DNA from: Bacilli bacterium
GTDB taxonomy: Bacteria; Bacillota_I; Bacilli_A; RF39; UBA660
Reading direction: 5' to 3'
DNA: 64,000 nucleotides
Assembly (NCBI GenBank): GCA_017544525.1
Contig: JAFYEA010000017.1
Location: 1 to 64,000 of the forward strand
The notes beneath the pieces are model-generated. The model did no database searches, was not told where the DNA came from, and saw only the letters and a list, made by a program, of their open reading frames with translations. The translations under genes and the position numbers were made by a program. The first letter of the stretch is position 1. Every line of letters begins with the position of its first letter. Shown here one piece after another: positions 1 through 8,123 of this stretch.

Positions 1-62
1 ATTAAATTAGATATCATATATATTATAAATAATAAATAAGTATATAAGTAAGAATAAATAAT

Positions 63-138
63 TAATATTGATAAATAAGAAATAAATTAATATTTAATAT
101 TTATAATATTGAATTAAGTATCTAATATATATTATTTA
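63..138. repeat. 76-bp direct repeat, copy 1
   Basis: This 76-base AT-only block recurs 111 bases downstream at 174-249 with a single mismatch (G at 118, A at 229). The spacing makes it a tandem repeat with a 111-base period. Its function is unknown. Confidence 0.85.
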
Positions 139-173
139 TTATTGGTAAATAATATATAAATAATGATAAGTAA

Positions 174-249
174 TAATATTGATAAATAAGAAATAAATTA
201 ATATTTAATATTTATAATATTGAATTAAATATCTAATATATATTATTTA
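174..249. repeat. 76-bp direct repeat, copy 2
   Basis: Second copy of the block at 63-138, differing at one base. The spacer between the copies (139-173) is also AT-rich and loosely resembles the repeat. Confidence 0.85.
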
Positions 250-369
250 GTTAAATAAATATATAGATGTTTTCACCAAAAGATAATATATAAATATTAA
301 TACTAATTTCAAAATAATTAAATTTTAAAATGTTCTCAATAAAGTATACTATCTCTATTGGACAATTTT

Positions 370-398
370 ATTTTATCAACTATTAAAATAGATGTCAA
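370..398 (-). promoter_or_regulatory. Leftward sigma-A-type promoter
   Basis: On the minus strand TTGACA (complement of 393-398) is followed after exactly 17 bases by TAAAAT (complement of 370-375). It would drive transcription leftward into the repeat region, where no gene is visible within this window. It may serve a gene or RNA beyond the left edge. Confidence 0.45.
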
Positions 399-440
399 CA
401 CTTTTCTTTAAAAAATTTATATTTTTTTGTAAATTCATGT

Positions 441-1877
441 CTATTTATTATTTAACATACCACTTTTATCGCTATACATTGTATGTAATAATCCAATAGA
501 TTCAGGGCTATATGGTTTATTTAGTAGTTTTTTATATAAATCATTTATTTCATCATTTTTTATATTTACACATTTACTTTTTATACTGTCAAATAGTTTA
601 TTTTTTATTTCACTATCCATTAATTCTAATGTACTTCCAACACAACCATCATTACAATTCATTATTTCTATATAATGATACTCTTTATATTTATTATCTT
701 CCAATACTTGTTCTAAATATTTCATTTGATTTACAACAAGTATTTTTATTTCATATATTCCAACTGGAATTTTTATTTCTTTTATATGCTCATTGTTTTT
801 TAATACATCTAGTATAGAAATATCATTATTACTTATATTTGTTATTTTATTATATAATTTTTTAATTATTGAGTATGTCTCGCCACCAGAATAGCAAAAT
901 AAAGCTGTCTCATTAGATCCACAAGATAGCATCTTATCGTACTCTTTTCCTATTAAAGACTCTATTTTAATATCCATTTCTTCAAATAATTTTTCTATCT
1001 CTTTTCCTAACAACACATAATCAATTCCATAATTATACTCTTTACACTCTCTTTTTTTAGCATAGCATGTCGTAATTCCCACAGTTACTATTTTTTCTTT
1101 ATCAAATCCTTTTTCTTTAGAAAAATAGTTTTTAATAGCTTCACATTGCATTACCAAAGGATTTTTACAAGTTGATATATTTTTAATTAATTCCGGATGA
1201 TATATTTCAGTATATTTTATCCATGAAGGACATGAACTAGAGAAAATGGGCAATTCCTCTTTTCTATTTATTCTTTCAACTAGTTCCTCAACTAATTCCA
1301 TAGAATATAATTCACATCCAAATTTACCATTAAAAATATAGTCAAAACCTATCTTTTTTAATCCTTCAACATATTTTAATTCGTCTTCTCCATATAATTC
1401 TTTAATCATTAATTGTATTTCTGGAGTCACAACAGCTACAACTACCTTTTCGTTAGCATCTAATATATCCTTTACTTCTCTATAATCTTCTTTAATGCAT
1501 AAAGCTTTTGATGGACAACTTATTATACATTGGCCACAGTCAATACATATAGGTTTCTTACATTTATTTAAATCATACCTAATATTTGCTTTGTTTTCAC
1601 AAGTTTTTCTACATTGACCACAATTAATACATTTATCATTTATTCTGTATATCATACTATCTAAACTATCTATGCTAATAAATTTTTGATCTTCATTAAT
1701 ATTTATTATCTTTGAATCTACATTTTCTAATGCATCATCTATTACAGAATCAATAATAGCATCTATTTCATTGTCAGAAACAGCGTCAAATTCTCCTTTT
1801 TTATATCCACAATTAGGACAAACTAAAGAAGAATTAATTATTTCATATCCACATTTCTCACATATGTTTTTTTCCAT
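441..1877 (-). CDS. [FeFe]-hydrogenase-like iron-sulfur protein
   Basis: The 478-residue protein opens with a zinc ribbon (CEKCGYE and CPNCGY, residues 6-26). Two ferredoxin-type 4Fe-4S motifs follow (CINCGQC and CIDCGQC, about residues 83-125), then a domain aligning with the [FeFe]-hydrogenase large subunit. The three H-cluster motifs are recognisable: FSSSCPSW for the usual TSCCPxW, ITTCYAKK for MPCxxKK, and EIMNCNDGCVGS for the ExMxCxxGC motif. All four H-cluster cysteines are kept, but the neighbouring Cys used for proton transfer in catalytic enzymes is Ser. That favours a sensory or electron-transfer role or a slow enzyme; activity is not proven. No maturation genes (hydE/F/G) are in the window. 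The start follows an AAGGTGAT ribosome-binding site. Confidence 0.8.
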   Translation of the reverse strand: MEKNICEKCGYEIINSSLVCPNCGYKKGEFDAVSDNEIDAIIDSVIDDALENVDSKIININEDQKFISIDSLDSMIYRINDKCINCGQCRKTCENKANIRYDLNKCKKPICIDCGQCIISCPSKALCIKEDYREVKDILDANEKVVVAVVTPEIQLMIKELYGEDELKYVEGLKKIGFDYIFNGKFGCELYSMELVEELVERINRKEELPIFSSSCPSWIKYTEIYHPELIKNISTCKNPLVMQCEAIKNYFSKEKGFDKEKIVTVGITTCYAKKRECKEYNYGIDYVLLGKEIEKLFEEMDIKIESLIGKEYDKMLSCGSNETALFCYSGGETYSIIKKLYNKITNISNNDISILDVLKNNEHIKEIKIPVGIYEIKILVVNQMKYLEQVLEDNKYKEYHYIEIMNCNDGCVGSTLELMDSEIKNKLFDSIKSKCVNIKNDEINDLYKKLLNKPYSPESIGLLHTMYSDKSGMLNNK

Positions 1878-1939
1878 ACTATCACCTTTTCATATCAATT
1901 ATAACATATTTTTATTATACATTATATTTTATATTACAT

Positions 1940-1964
1940 AAAAAAAGAGTTTAATTTAAAACTC
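1940..1964 (-). terminator. Rho-independent terminator overlapping the next gene's stop
   Basis: Minus-strand stem GAGTTT/AAACTC with a 6-base loop is followed by seven T. It overlaps the last codons of the leftward 1956-2759 gene. Confidence 0.65.
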
Positions 1965-2759
1965 ATTCCCATAATATTTTTTGCAATTAAATCCATCACA
2001 TTTAATACTATATTTATCAATAATTTTATTATTTTTACTTATTAAGACTTTTGGGTATATATCATCATAATAATCAAATGCTAATCCTAGAGTGTTATCA
2101 ATATCATTTAATTTTTTTATTGTTTTATCATTCATATTATTTATATCAAAATAATAAACATTTTCAGTAGCACTTATCCATTTTTCCATTATATCTAATA
2201 TCAAAGTGCAATCAATACTACTACATTTATTACCAATAAAAACAATTTTAGAATATTCATCGTTTTTGATTATTTCAAACAACTTATCCTCATTTACTTT
2301 TATAAATTCTTTTGCTTGCATTTTTTCTTTTTTATAATTGTAAATAGATTTCCCATAATATGATTCAAACTCATGATTCAAAGAATCATCCACATTCAAA
2401 TAAAATATTCTATCATTATTATTTACTTTCAATGATAATTTTTCATTAGTAGAACTTAAATATTTTATTTTTAATCCGCAATCCAAAGTAAATTCATTAT
2501 TCTTCTTATTGTAATTATATTTTAAACATCCATCATATTCTGTTGTTTCATTTCCTTTTACTGGCTTATAATATACAATATTATTACTATTAAAAACTAT
2601 TTTTTCATAATAGCCTGTAGTGTAATCATATCTATACCATGTCTTATTCATAATATCTTCATCAATTGTATTTGATTTGTACCTAAAAAAATACATTACT
2701 ACAATAACTAGTAATATTATCATAAATCCTATAATATTTATAATATCTCTATTTTTCAT
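1956..2759 (-). CDS. Membrane-anchored protein, unknown, possible thioredoxin-like C-terminus
   Basis: This is a 267-residue protein of no recognised family. Residues about 7-25 form one hydrophobic segment (signal anchor), so most of the chain probably lies outside the membrane. A Tyr/Asn-rich middle part (about 40-130) is predicted by eye to be beta-rich. The C-terminal third (about 160-260) has the hydrophobic pattern of a thioredoxin fold, KIVFIGNKCSSIDC followed by VYYFDINN, but the Cys pair is C-x4-C and not CxxC. Thioredoxin relationship is inference only. It lies between rpmE-side genes and the hydrogenase-like gene, and ends in its own terminator. Confidence 0.6.
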   Translation of the reverse strand: MKNRDIINIIGFMIILLVIVVMYFFRYKSNTIDEDIMNKTWYRYDYTTGYYEKIVFNSNNIVYYKPVKGNETTEYDGCLKYNYNKKNNEFTLDCGLKIKYLSSTNEKLSLKVNNNDRIFYLNVDDSLNHEFESYYGKSIYNYKKEKMQAKEFIKVNEDKLFEIIKNDEYSKIVFIGNKCSSIDCTLILDIMEKWISATENVYYFDINNMNDKTIKKLNDIDNTLGLAFDYYDDIYPKVLISKNNKIIDKYSIKCDGFNCKKYYGNEF

Positions 2760-2774
2760 ATTAATATGATAACA

Positions 2775-2800
2775 AAAAAAGTAATATTTTTCAATTACTT
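2775..2800 (-). terminator. Rho-independent terminator
   Basis: Minus-strand stem AAGTAAT/ATTACTT (2794-2800 and 2780-2786) is followed by a run of T (A-run on the plus strand). It ends the leftward 87-residue gene and overlaps its final codons. Confidence 0.65.
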
Positions 2801-3058
2801 ATTCGTATTAGTATAATAATTAAACTCCATTATTTCCTTAGAAATAATATCTAATTCTTCATCAATTTCATCATCTAATGCTTCATCAATTTGAAATATT
2901 AAATCATTAATGCTTCCACATTTATATGGATTTATATTATTTCTCATTAATATTTCAATTTGATAATCAGATAAAAATATACCTTTATTTATTTCTTTAT
3001 GCATATATTTTTCACTAATCAAATCATCAATATTAATTTCATTATTATTAATTTTCAT
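2795..3058 (-). CDS. Small acidic hypothetical protein
   Basis: This 87-residue protein is not recognised. It is acidic, with a cluster of Asp/Glu near residues 58-70 (DEALDDEIDEELD), has no membrane segment and is probably helical. It sits immediately downstream of rpmE, with the rpmE terminator between them. A weak ribosome-binding site (AGGTGAA) lies before the ATG. It is probably real because it fills the gap in frame and ends at its own terminator. Confidence 0.6.
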   Translation of the reverse strand: MKINNNEINIDDLISEKYMHKEINKGIFLSDYQIEILMRNNINPYKCGSINDLIFQIDEALDDEIDEELDIISKEIMEFNYYTNTNK

Positions 3059-3069
3059 AATTCACCTAT

Positions 3070-3095
3070 AAAAAAATCACTATTAATCAGTGATT
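3070..3095 (-). terminator. rpmE terminator
   Basis: Minus-strand stem AATCACT/AGTGATT with a short loop is followed by seven T. It includes the rpmE stop codon. Confidence 0.65.
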
Positions 3096-3283
3096 CCATA
3101 TTTATCTTTGAATTTTTGTACATTTCCAGTCTTAACTGTCTTAAATTTTCCTGTATAAAATGAGTGACACTTGTTACAAGATTCTAATTGTATTTCATCT
3201 TTAGTTGATTTTACTTCAAATTCATTTCCACATGCACATTTAACTTTACAAACTTTTTGTACTGGATGTATTCCCTTTTTCAT
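3083..3283 (-). CDS. rpmE: 50S ribosomal protein bL31, zinc-binding form
   Basis: The 66-residue protein begins MKKGIHP and carries CACGNEF, then CNKCHSFYTGK, typical of bL31. The CxC and CxxC pairs are the zinc ligands of the C+ (RpmE1) form, so under zinc limitation it could be replaced by a C- paralogue elsewhere in the genome. Length matches the family. The start follows a strong GAGGAGG site. An upstream promoter and a hairpin just before the ribosome-binding site are listed separately. Confidence 0.95.
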   Translation of the reverse strand: MKKGIHPVQKVCKVKCACGNEFEVKSTKDEIQLESCNKCHSFYTGKFKTVKTGNVQKFKDKYGITD

Positions 3284-3301
3284 ATTTTTATCCTCCTCGC
3301 C

Positions 3302-3320
3302 ATAACTAATTGATAGTTAT
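3302..3320 (-). promoter_or_regulatory. Inverted repeat in the rpmE leader
   Basis: A 7-base inverted repeat (ATAACTA / TAGTTAT) with a 5-base loop lies between the rpmE promoter and its ribosome-binding site. It could be a leader hairpin or operator; no T-run follows, so it is not a standard terminator. Role unknown. Confidence 0.4.
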
Positions 3321-3339
3321 AGAAATAACTTCATTGAGT

Positions 3340-3368
3340 ATTATACATACTTTTTTTTATAAAATCAA
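3340..3368 (-). promoter_or_regulatory. rpmE promoter
   Basis: On the minus strand TTGATT (3363-3368) and TATAAT (3340-3345) are separated by 17 bases. The predicted start of transcription is about 50 bases before the rpmE ATG. The -35 overlaps the stop of the upstream 3365-3832 gene. Confidence 0.65.
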
Positions 3369-3832
3369 GTAAAATCTATTACTTTATATGTATTATATTC
3401 TTTCTTTTCACATGTATTATCTATTATTATTATTTTTGCTGTTGTAATTTTTTTTAATAGTTTCAATAATAATTCTTTTTCTTTTAATATATTACTCTTA
3501 TAATAATTATTAATTTTTAAATCATTGCATTTTTTTAAATATTCAACATTGTTTACATTTAATATTAAATAATCACTACTCGCTATTAATTCATTTAAAG
3601 ATATATTTTTATTCTTCATAACTATTTTTTCATCATTTTTAATACATTTAATTAATTCTTTATATGTTATATTATTATATAAATATTTTTTTAATTTATA
3701 ACTACTAGCGTCTATTTTAATATTTTCACCTAATAATAATACATTTTTAGATTCATTATATGTATATTTATATATAAATATTGCAAAAAAAATTGCAAAG
3801 AAAAAAATAACTAAAAGTTTAATTTTTTTCAT
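3365..3832 (-). CDS. Hypothetical signal-anchored protein
   Basis: This 155-residue Lys/Asn-rich protein has one N-terminal hydrophobic segment (about residues 5-22, after MKKIK), so it is probably membrane-anchored with an extracellular remainder. Alternating hydrophobic strands such as NVLLLGENIKID and AKIIIIDN suggest an alpha/beta domain, but I recognise no family. It lies 18 bases downstream of murA in the same direction and could be the last gene of the rpoE-prfA-prmC-spoIIR-murA group. Confidence 0.6.
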   Translation of the reverse strand: MKKIKLLVIFFFAIFFAIFIYKYTYNESKNVLLLGENIKIDASSYKLKKYLYNNITYKELIKCIKNDEKIVMKNKNISLNELIASSDYLILNVNNVEYLKKCNDLKINNYYKSNILKEKELLLKLLKKITTAKIIIIDNTCEKKEYNTYKVIDFT

Positions 3833-3850
3833 AGCTTATCACCTATTAAA

Positions 3851-5107
3851 TTATACTTCAGTTATTTCTATTTTAGCACCTATTGACTTAAGTTTAGTTG
3901 TAATATGACTATAACCTCTTAATATTACATCACAATTATCTATTTCAGTAGTACCTTCCGCTATTAAACCTGCTATTAATAAAGATGCTCCACCACGTAG
4001 GTCTGTAGCTATTACATTAGTTCCTTTTAATTTTCTTGGACCTTTAATCTCTAATTTTTTTAAAGATACAATATTTGTAATAGCTCCCATTCTATTTAAA
4101 TCATAAGTGTTTTTAAATCTATTTTCATATATTGTTTCTTCAACAATACTCTTTCCCTTTGCTTGTGTTAATAAAGTTGTAATAGGTTGTTGAAGATCTG
4201 TTGGAAAACCTGGAAATACAAGCGTGGTTATATTTGTAGGTTTAATATTCTCACATTTTGATATTATCATAGTATCTTTATCAATCTTATATTTAATTCC
4301 CATTTCATTTAATTTTCCAAGTAAAGCTTCTATATGTTCTTTAATTATACCTTTTATTTTCAAGTCTTTACCTAGTAATGCACCTATTATTATATATGTT
4401 CCACTTTCAATTCTATCTGGAAATACTTCTATAACGCCATCTTTTGTATTTTTACACCCTTCTATTTCAATTGTTTTAGTTCCAGCTCCTCTAACATTTA
4501 TTCCCATATTAATCAAAAATGATGCTACATTTACTATTTCTGGTTCTGTCGCCGCATTTTCAATAATTGTAGTCCCTTCTGCTCCTGTTGCTGCCATCAT
4601 TATATTTATTGTTGCACCTACACTTGGAAAATCAAAATATATTTTCTTCCCTACTAGTTTATCCGCAGTAATTATATATCTATTTTTAATTATTTCTACA
4701 TTAGCACCTAATTCTTCAAATCCCTTTATATGAATATCAATTGGCCTAGCACCTATATTACATCCACCAGGAAATGACATCTCAACCCTACCATATTTTG
4801 CAAGTAAAGCACCCATAAAATAATATGACGCCCTCATTTGAACACTTAATTCTTCTGGAATTGGAATGTTTTTCATTTTTGATGAATCAATATACAATGC
4901 ATCATTTTTTTGTTCTATTTTACAATTTAATAATTCCATTATTTTAATTAAATAATCAATATCTTTTATTTCTGGTACATTGTAAATTACACTTCTTTTC
5001 TTTGCTAAAACTGATGCTGGTAATAATGCAACAGCACTATTCTTTGCACCGCTTATTTTTACTTCACCAGATAATTGATGTTGACCCTCTATAGTAATCT
5101 TTGACAT
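3851..5107 (-). CDS. murA: UDP-N-acetylglucosamine 1-carboxyvinyltransferase
   Basis: MurA catalyses the first committed step of peptidoglycan synthesis, transferring enolpyruvate from PEP to UDP-GlcNAc in the cytoplasm. The protein (418 residues) begins MSKITIEGQHQLSGEVKISG and has the GAKNSAVA substrate-binding motif and the loop PGGCNIGARPID with the catalytic Cys at residue 116. The repeated DLRGGASL motif lies near the C-terminus. I chose the ATG at 5107, which follows an AGGTGG site, and not an in-frame upstream start 57 bases earlier that has none. Bacilli often have two MurA paralogues; which one this is cannot be told. It is downstream of spoIIR. Its presence shows that the organism makes a cell wall. 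Confidence 0.93.
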   Translation of the reverse strand: MSKITIEGQHQLSGEVKISGAKNSAVALLPASVLAKKRSVIYNVPEIKDIDYLIKIMELLNCKIEQKNDALYIDSSKMKNIPIPEELSVQMRASYYFMGALLAKYGRVEMSFPGGCNIGARPIDIHIKGFEELGANVEIIKNRYIITADKLVGKKIYFDFPSVGATINIMMAATGAEGTTIIENAATEPEIVNVASFLINMGINVRGAGTKTIEIEGCKNTKDGVIEVFPDRIESGTYIIIGALLGKDLKIKGIIKEHIEALLGKLNEMGIKYKIDKDTMIISKCENIKPTNITTLVFPGFPTDLQQPITTLLTQAKGKSIVEETIYENRFKNTYDLNRMGAITNIVSLKKLEIKGPRKLKGTNVIATDLRGGASLLIAGLIAEGTTEIDNCDVILRGYSHITTKLKSIGAKIEITEV

Positions 5108-5171
5108 ATACCACCTAAAATGCCTTTCTAAGTATACTATACTATTAAAACTAATAATAATCAATCAATTT

Positions 5172-5684
5172 TTATTTAAAAAAATTTTTAATATTTTCAA
5201 TCAATCTAAATCTAATTTCTTTATTTTCTTTAGTCTTTTCTTCATAATCTAGTACACATAAAGAAGGATATAATATACAAAAATAATTGTTTCCTTTTGC
5301 CTCTCCAATTTCAATTACTAATGACTTATATAATCCTTTATTATATTTTTTTCCTCTATATATCTTTTTAGGAAAATAATTCATTCCATACATGATATTA
5401 TAGTTCATATCATAGTTGTTATTTTTAAATAAATTATTTATTTTGTTTTCTATATTATTTAAGTTTTTATATATATTTTCTTCTGTTTCTTCCTTACTTA
5501 GATTATACTTAAAAATATTATTTGATAATTCTTCAACTACCTTTTCCTTCATAATAATATCTCTTGATGAATTACTATTAGCAATAACTCTAAATCTTAT
5601 AGAATCATCTGTGATATTATATTCATCATAATGATAAATGTACATAAACATAATTATTAATATAATTGTAATTACTTTTTTCAT
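5172..5684 (-). CDS. spoIIR: Stage II sporulation protein R
   Basis: SpoIIR is the forespore-secreted signal that activates the SpoIIGA protease, which processes pro-sigma-E in the mother cell. The 170-residue protein has an N-terminal signal segment (about 4-16), the family motif SIRFRVIANSNS (about 28-39) and the C-terminal block FPKKIYRGKKYNKG...IGEAKGNNYFCILYPSLC (about 109-150). It is shorter than the Bacillus protein because it lacks the low-complexity tail. In Bacillus the order prfA-prmC-spoIIR is the same. The ribosome-binding site (GAAAGG) lies within a hairpin listed separately. In Bacillus sigma-F drives this gene; I did not identify a sigma-F promoter here. Confidence 0.88.
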   Translation of the reverse strand: MKKVITIILIIMFMYIYHYDEYNITDDSIRFRVIANSNSSRDIIMKEKVVEELSNNIFKYNLSKEETEENIYKNLNNIENKINNLFKNNNYDMNYNIMYGMNYFPKKIYRGKKYNKGLYKSLVIEIGEAKGNNYFCILYPSLCVLDYEEKTKENKEIRFRLIENIKNFFK

Positions 5685-5686
5685 AT

Positions 5687-5716
5687 AAAAACCAACCTTT
5701 CAATTTAATAATGGTT
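5687..5716 (-). terminator. Hairpin between prmC and spoIIR
   Basis: Minus-strand stem CCAACC/GGTTGG with a 15-base loop is followed by five T. It could terminate prmC transcription, but the second arm also overlaps the spoIIR ribosome-binding site. It might therefore limit translation of read-through transcripts. Confidence 0.5.
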
Positions 5717-5730
5717 GGCTATTAATTTTT

Positions 5731-6474
5731 TTATTCACTAATTATAAATAAATATCTATCTTTTCCTGATAAATCTTTTTCAATCATTATTTGATTTTCT
5801 TTAAAATAATTCAGTGCTATTGATTTTATTAAATTTCCTTGCCACCATCCAATTTCAAATCCAATCAAATATTTTTTATTTATATTATTTTTTATCTTCT
5901 TCAATATTTCTTCATAATAATATAAACCATCATCCTTAGCATATAAGGCTATATGAGGTTCATACATATCAACACTGTCCATTATTTTTTCATCTTCACT
6001 TATATAAGGGGGATTACTAATAATAATATCAAATTTATCTTCTATATTATCTAATAAATTATTTTCTCTAAAATTTATTTGACAATTGTTTTCTTTAGCG
6101 TTTTTAATAGCAATTTCTAACGCTTTTCTACTTATATCTATTGCTGCTACTTTAGAATTTAATTCCTTTTTTAAAACTATTGCTATTGCCCCGCTTCCAG
6201 TACCTATATCTAATATTTTAACCTCTTTATCACCAAATATCTTTTTCTTATAATTAATTGTTTTTTCAACCAAATACTCTGTTTCATATCTTGGTATTAA
6301 AACATTTTCATTAACATATATTTTATATCCATAAAAATTAACATACCCAATCAAATATTGGATTGGGTATTTTTTTAATAATTTCTTGTAATCTTCTTCA
6401 ATATTAGAACTTACTTTTAATAATTCATCTACTTCTATACTCGAATAACCTAATTCTATGATTTTATTCTTCAT
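5731..6474 (-). CDS. prmC: Peptide chain release factor glutamine methyltransferase
   Basis: PrmC methylates the Gln of the GGQ motif of release factors, using SAM. The 247-residue protein has an N-terminal helical domain, the SAM motif ILDIGTGSGAIAI and the catalytic IISNPPYI motif. It overlaps the end of prfA, its substrate gene, by 11 bases. The ATG at 6474 follows AGGTG with a 3-base gap to its last G; a GTG two codons upstream (6480) is an alternative start with poorer spacing. Translation is probably coupled to prfA. Confidence 0.93.
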   Translation of the reverse strand: MKNKIIELGYSSIEVDELLKVSSNIEEDYKKLLKKYPIQYLIGYVNFYGYKIYVNENVLIPRYETEYLVEKTINYKKKIFGDKEVKILDIGTGSGAIAIVLKKELNSKVAAIDISRKALEIAIKNAKENNCQINFRENNLLDNIEDKFDIIISNPPYISEDEKIMDSVDMYEPHIALYAKDDGLYYYEEILKKIKNNINKKYLIGFEIGWWQGNLIKSIALNYFKENQIMIEKDLSGKDRYLFIISE

Positions 6475-7525
6475 GTTCACCTAAACGCATTCTCTCATCT
6501 TCGGCAATTAAAGCTTCTATTAAATCTTCTATATCGCCTTCCATAATTTTGTCTAAATGCATGACTGTGTAATTAATTCTATGATCTGTTAATCTGTTTT
6601 GTGGATAATTATATGTCCTTATTTTTTCTGATCTGTCCCCTGTACCAATTTTACTTCTTCTTTCATTTCCTAATTTTTCATCTTGTTCTCTTTGCTTTAA
6701 ATCATAAAGTCTAGTTTTCAATATTTGCATTGCTCTTTCTTTATTTTTTATTTGACTTCTTTCAACTTGACAATAAACAACAATGTTTGTAGGTATATGT
6801 GTAATTCTAACTGCTGAATCAGTTGTATTTACACACTGTCCTCCAGCTCCACTACTTCTTGTTATATCTACTCTAATATCACTATCTTTAATCTCAATAT
6901 CTATTTCTTCAACTTCTGGCATTACTAATACTGTTGCAGTTGAAGTATGTACTCTTCCTTGGGATTCTGTTTCTGGAACTCTTTGAACTCTATGAGCTCC
7001 ACTCTCATATTTTAATTTTGAATAAACTGCTTCTCCACTTAACATAAATTCTATTTGGGCATATCCACCACTTTCGCCAGGTACTTCATGTGTTACTTCT
7101 AATTTCCATCCTTGTTTTTCAGCATATTTTGTATACATTCTAAATAAGTCACCAGCAAATATATTAGCTTCATCTCCACCAGCAGCTCCACGAATCTCCA
7201 TAATAACATTTTTTTCATCATTTGGATCTTTTGGTAATAATAATATTTTTAATTTATGCTCTAAATTGTCCTTTTCTATATGTAGATTATCTAATTCTTC
7301 TGTTGCAAAATCTTTCATTTCAGGTTCTTTCATCATTTCCTTAGCAGCTTCAATATCATCTAATACTGTATTATACTTTTTATATGTTTCAACAATCTTT
7401 TCTATTGAATTCTTTTCCTTAGATATTTCTTGCATTTTTTTATAATCTTCATATATTTCAGGTTTTAATAATTCTTCATTTAAATAATTATATCTATTAA
7501 CAATTATTTCTAATCTTTCTTTCAT
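6464..7525 (-). CDS. prfA: Peptide chain release factor 1
   Basis: RF1 reads UAA and UAG and triggers peptide release on the ribosome. The 353-residue protein has the coiled N-terminal domain, the codon-recognition PET motif (VPETESQGRVHTS) and the catalytic SSGAGGQCVNTT motif with GGQ. The adjacent prmC modifies this Gln. Length is normal. It lies 40 bases downstream of rpoE and is probably in the same operon. Confidence 0.95.
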   Translation of the reverse strand: MKERLEIIVNRYNYLNEELLKPEIYEDYKKMQEISKEKNSIEKIVETYKKYNTVLDDIEAAKEMMKEPEMKDFATEELDNLHIEKDNLEHKLKILLLPKDPNDEKNVIMEIRGAAGGDEANIFAGDLFRMYTKYAEKQGWKLEVTHEVPGESGGYAQIEFMLSGEAVYSKLKYESGAHRVQRVPETESQGRVHTSTATVLVMPEVEEIDIEIKDSDIRVDITRSSGAGGQCVNTTDSAVRITHIPTNIVVYCQVERSQIKNKERAMQILKTRLYDLKQREQDEKLGNERRSKIGTGDRSEKIRTYNYPQNRLTDHRINYTVMHLDKIMEGDIEDLIEALIAEDERMRLGEHEE

Positions 7526-7565
7526 ATTTTCATCCTTTCATATAATAATATTTAAGAAAGCTTAT

Positions 7566-8006
7566 CTACATATCTAAATCGTCTTCATATCCTTCATCAA
7601 CTATAACTAAATCTTTTAGATCGTCTTCTTCTTTATCATCATCAACTTCATCTATTTCATCATAATAATCTGTTTCTTCTTCATCTTCTTCAACTGTTTC
7701 TTCAGGTAAAACTTCATCATCTAATTCGTCTTCAATTTCTTTAATACTAATCTCAGCAGTGTGATTTTCTCTTAAATCCCAATATCCCTTATCTAATTGA
7801 ATAAATCTCTTTTCTGTTGCTAATAAAGCAAAAAAATCACCAATTTGATTTTCAAATGCTGCATCTCCTAATTTCAAAGTGTCACATATTATTTTAAATA
7901 TTTCATTTATTTTCATCTTTTTACCTTTTTCTTTTAAAATAATATAAGCAATATCATCGAAAGGTAAAGTTTCTAAATCTTCTACATTAACAGTTTTAAA
8001 TTTCAT
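7566..8006 (-). CDS. rpoE: RNA polymerase delta subunit
   Basis: Delta is a Gram-positive-specific RNA polymerase subunit that promotes enzyme recycling and affects promoter selectivity. The 146-residue protein has an N-terminal HARE-HTH domain (about residues 12-75, with FDDIAYIILKEKGKKM and ending KGYWDLREN). A strongly acidic Glu/Asp-rich tail (about 80-146) follows, as is typical. I chose the ATG at 8006, preceded by GAGGAGG. The longer frame starting at 8102 would add 32 residues without family similarity and would overlap the rpoE promoter. Confidence 0.88.
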   Translation of the reverse strand: MKFKTVNVEDLETLPFDDIAYIILKEKGKKMKINEIFKIICDTLKLGDAAFENQIGDFFALLATEKRFIQLDKGYWDLRENHTAEISIKEIEDELDDEVLPEETVEEDEEETDYYDEIDEVDDDKEEDDLKDLVIVDEGYEDDLDM

Positions 8007-8049
8007 TTTTTGTAAAGCCTCCTCAAGACCGTTGTCTTCTTCCATTAAA

Positions 8050-8077
8050 ATTATACTGATTTTTTTTAATAAATCAA
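8050..8077 (-). promoter_or_regulatory. rpoE-prfA-prmC promoter
   Basis: Minus-strand TTGATT (8072-8077) and TATAAT (8050-8055) are 16 bases apart. The transcript would start about 35 bases before the ATG chosen for rpoE, which supports that start. Confidence 0.65.
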
Positions 8078-8123
8078 GTATTTTTTTTACTTTTATTTCC
8101 ATAATAATAATGGTGAATAATTT

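Larger units (their letters stand above)
1..440. other. Gene-free AT-rich region with direct repeats
   Basis: No credible coding sequence is visible in these 440 bases, which are almost entirely A and T. The first 250 bases hold two copies of a 76-base repeat (separate entries) plus shorter variants of TAATAATATTGATAAATAAG-like sequence. The right part (about 250-440) is less repetitive and carries one good leftward promoter. The region lies downstream of the leftward hydrogenase-like gene. I see no tRNA, rRNA or CRISPR structure. Confidence 0.6.

Noticed and set aside
1..260. CRISPR-like array in the left repeats
   Set aside because: Only two long copies, AT-only, with no short regular repeats, no unique spacers and no cas genes.
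4224..4733. 169-residue forward frame inside murA
   Set aside because: Hydrophobic antisense shadow of murA codons, no start signals.
8007..8102. Longer rpoE start
   Set aside because: The extra 32 residues lack delta-subunit similarity, cover the promoter, and a much better ribosome-binding site precedes the internal ATG at 8006.
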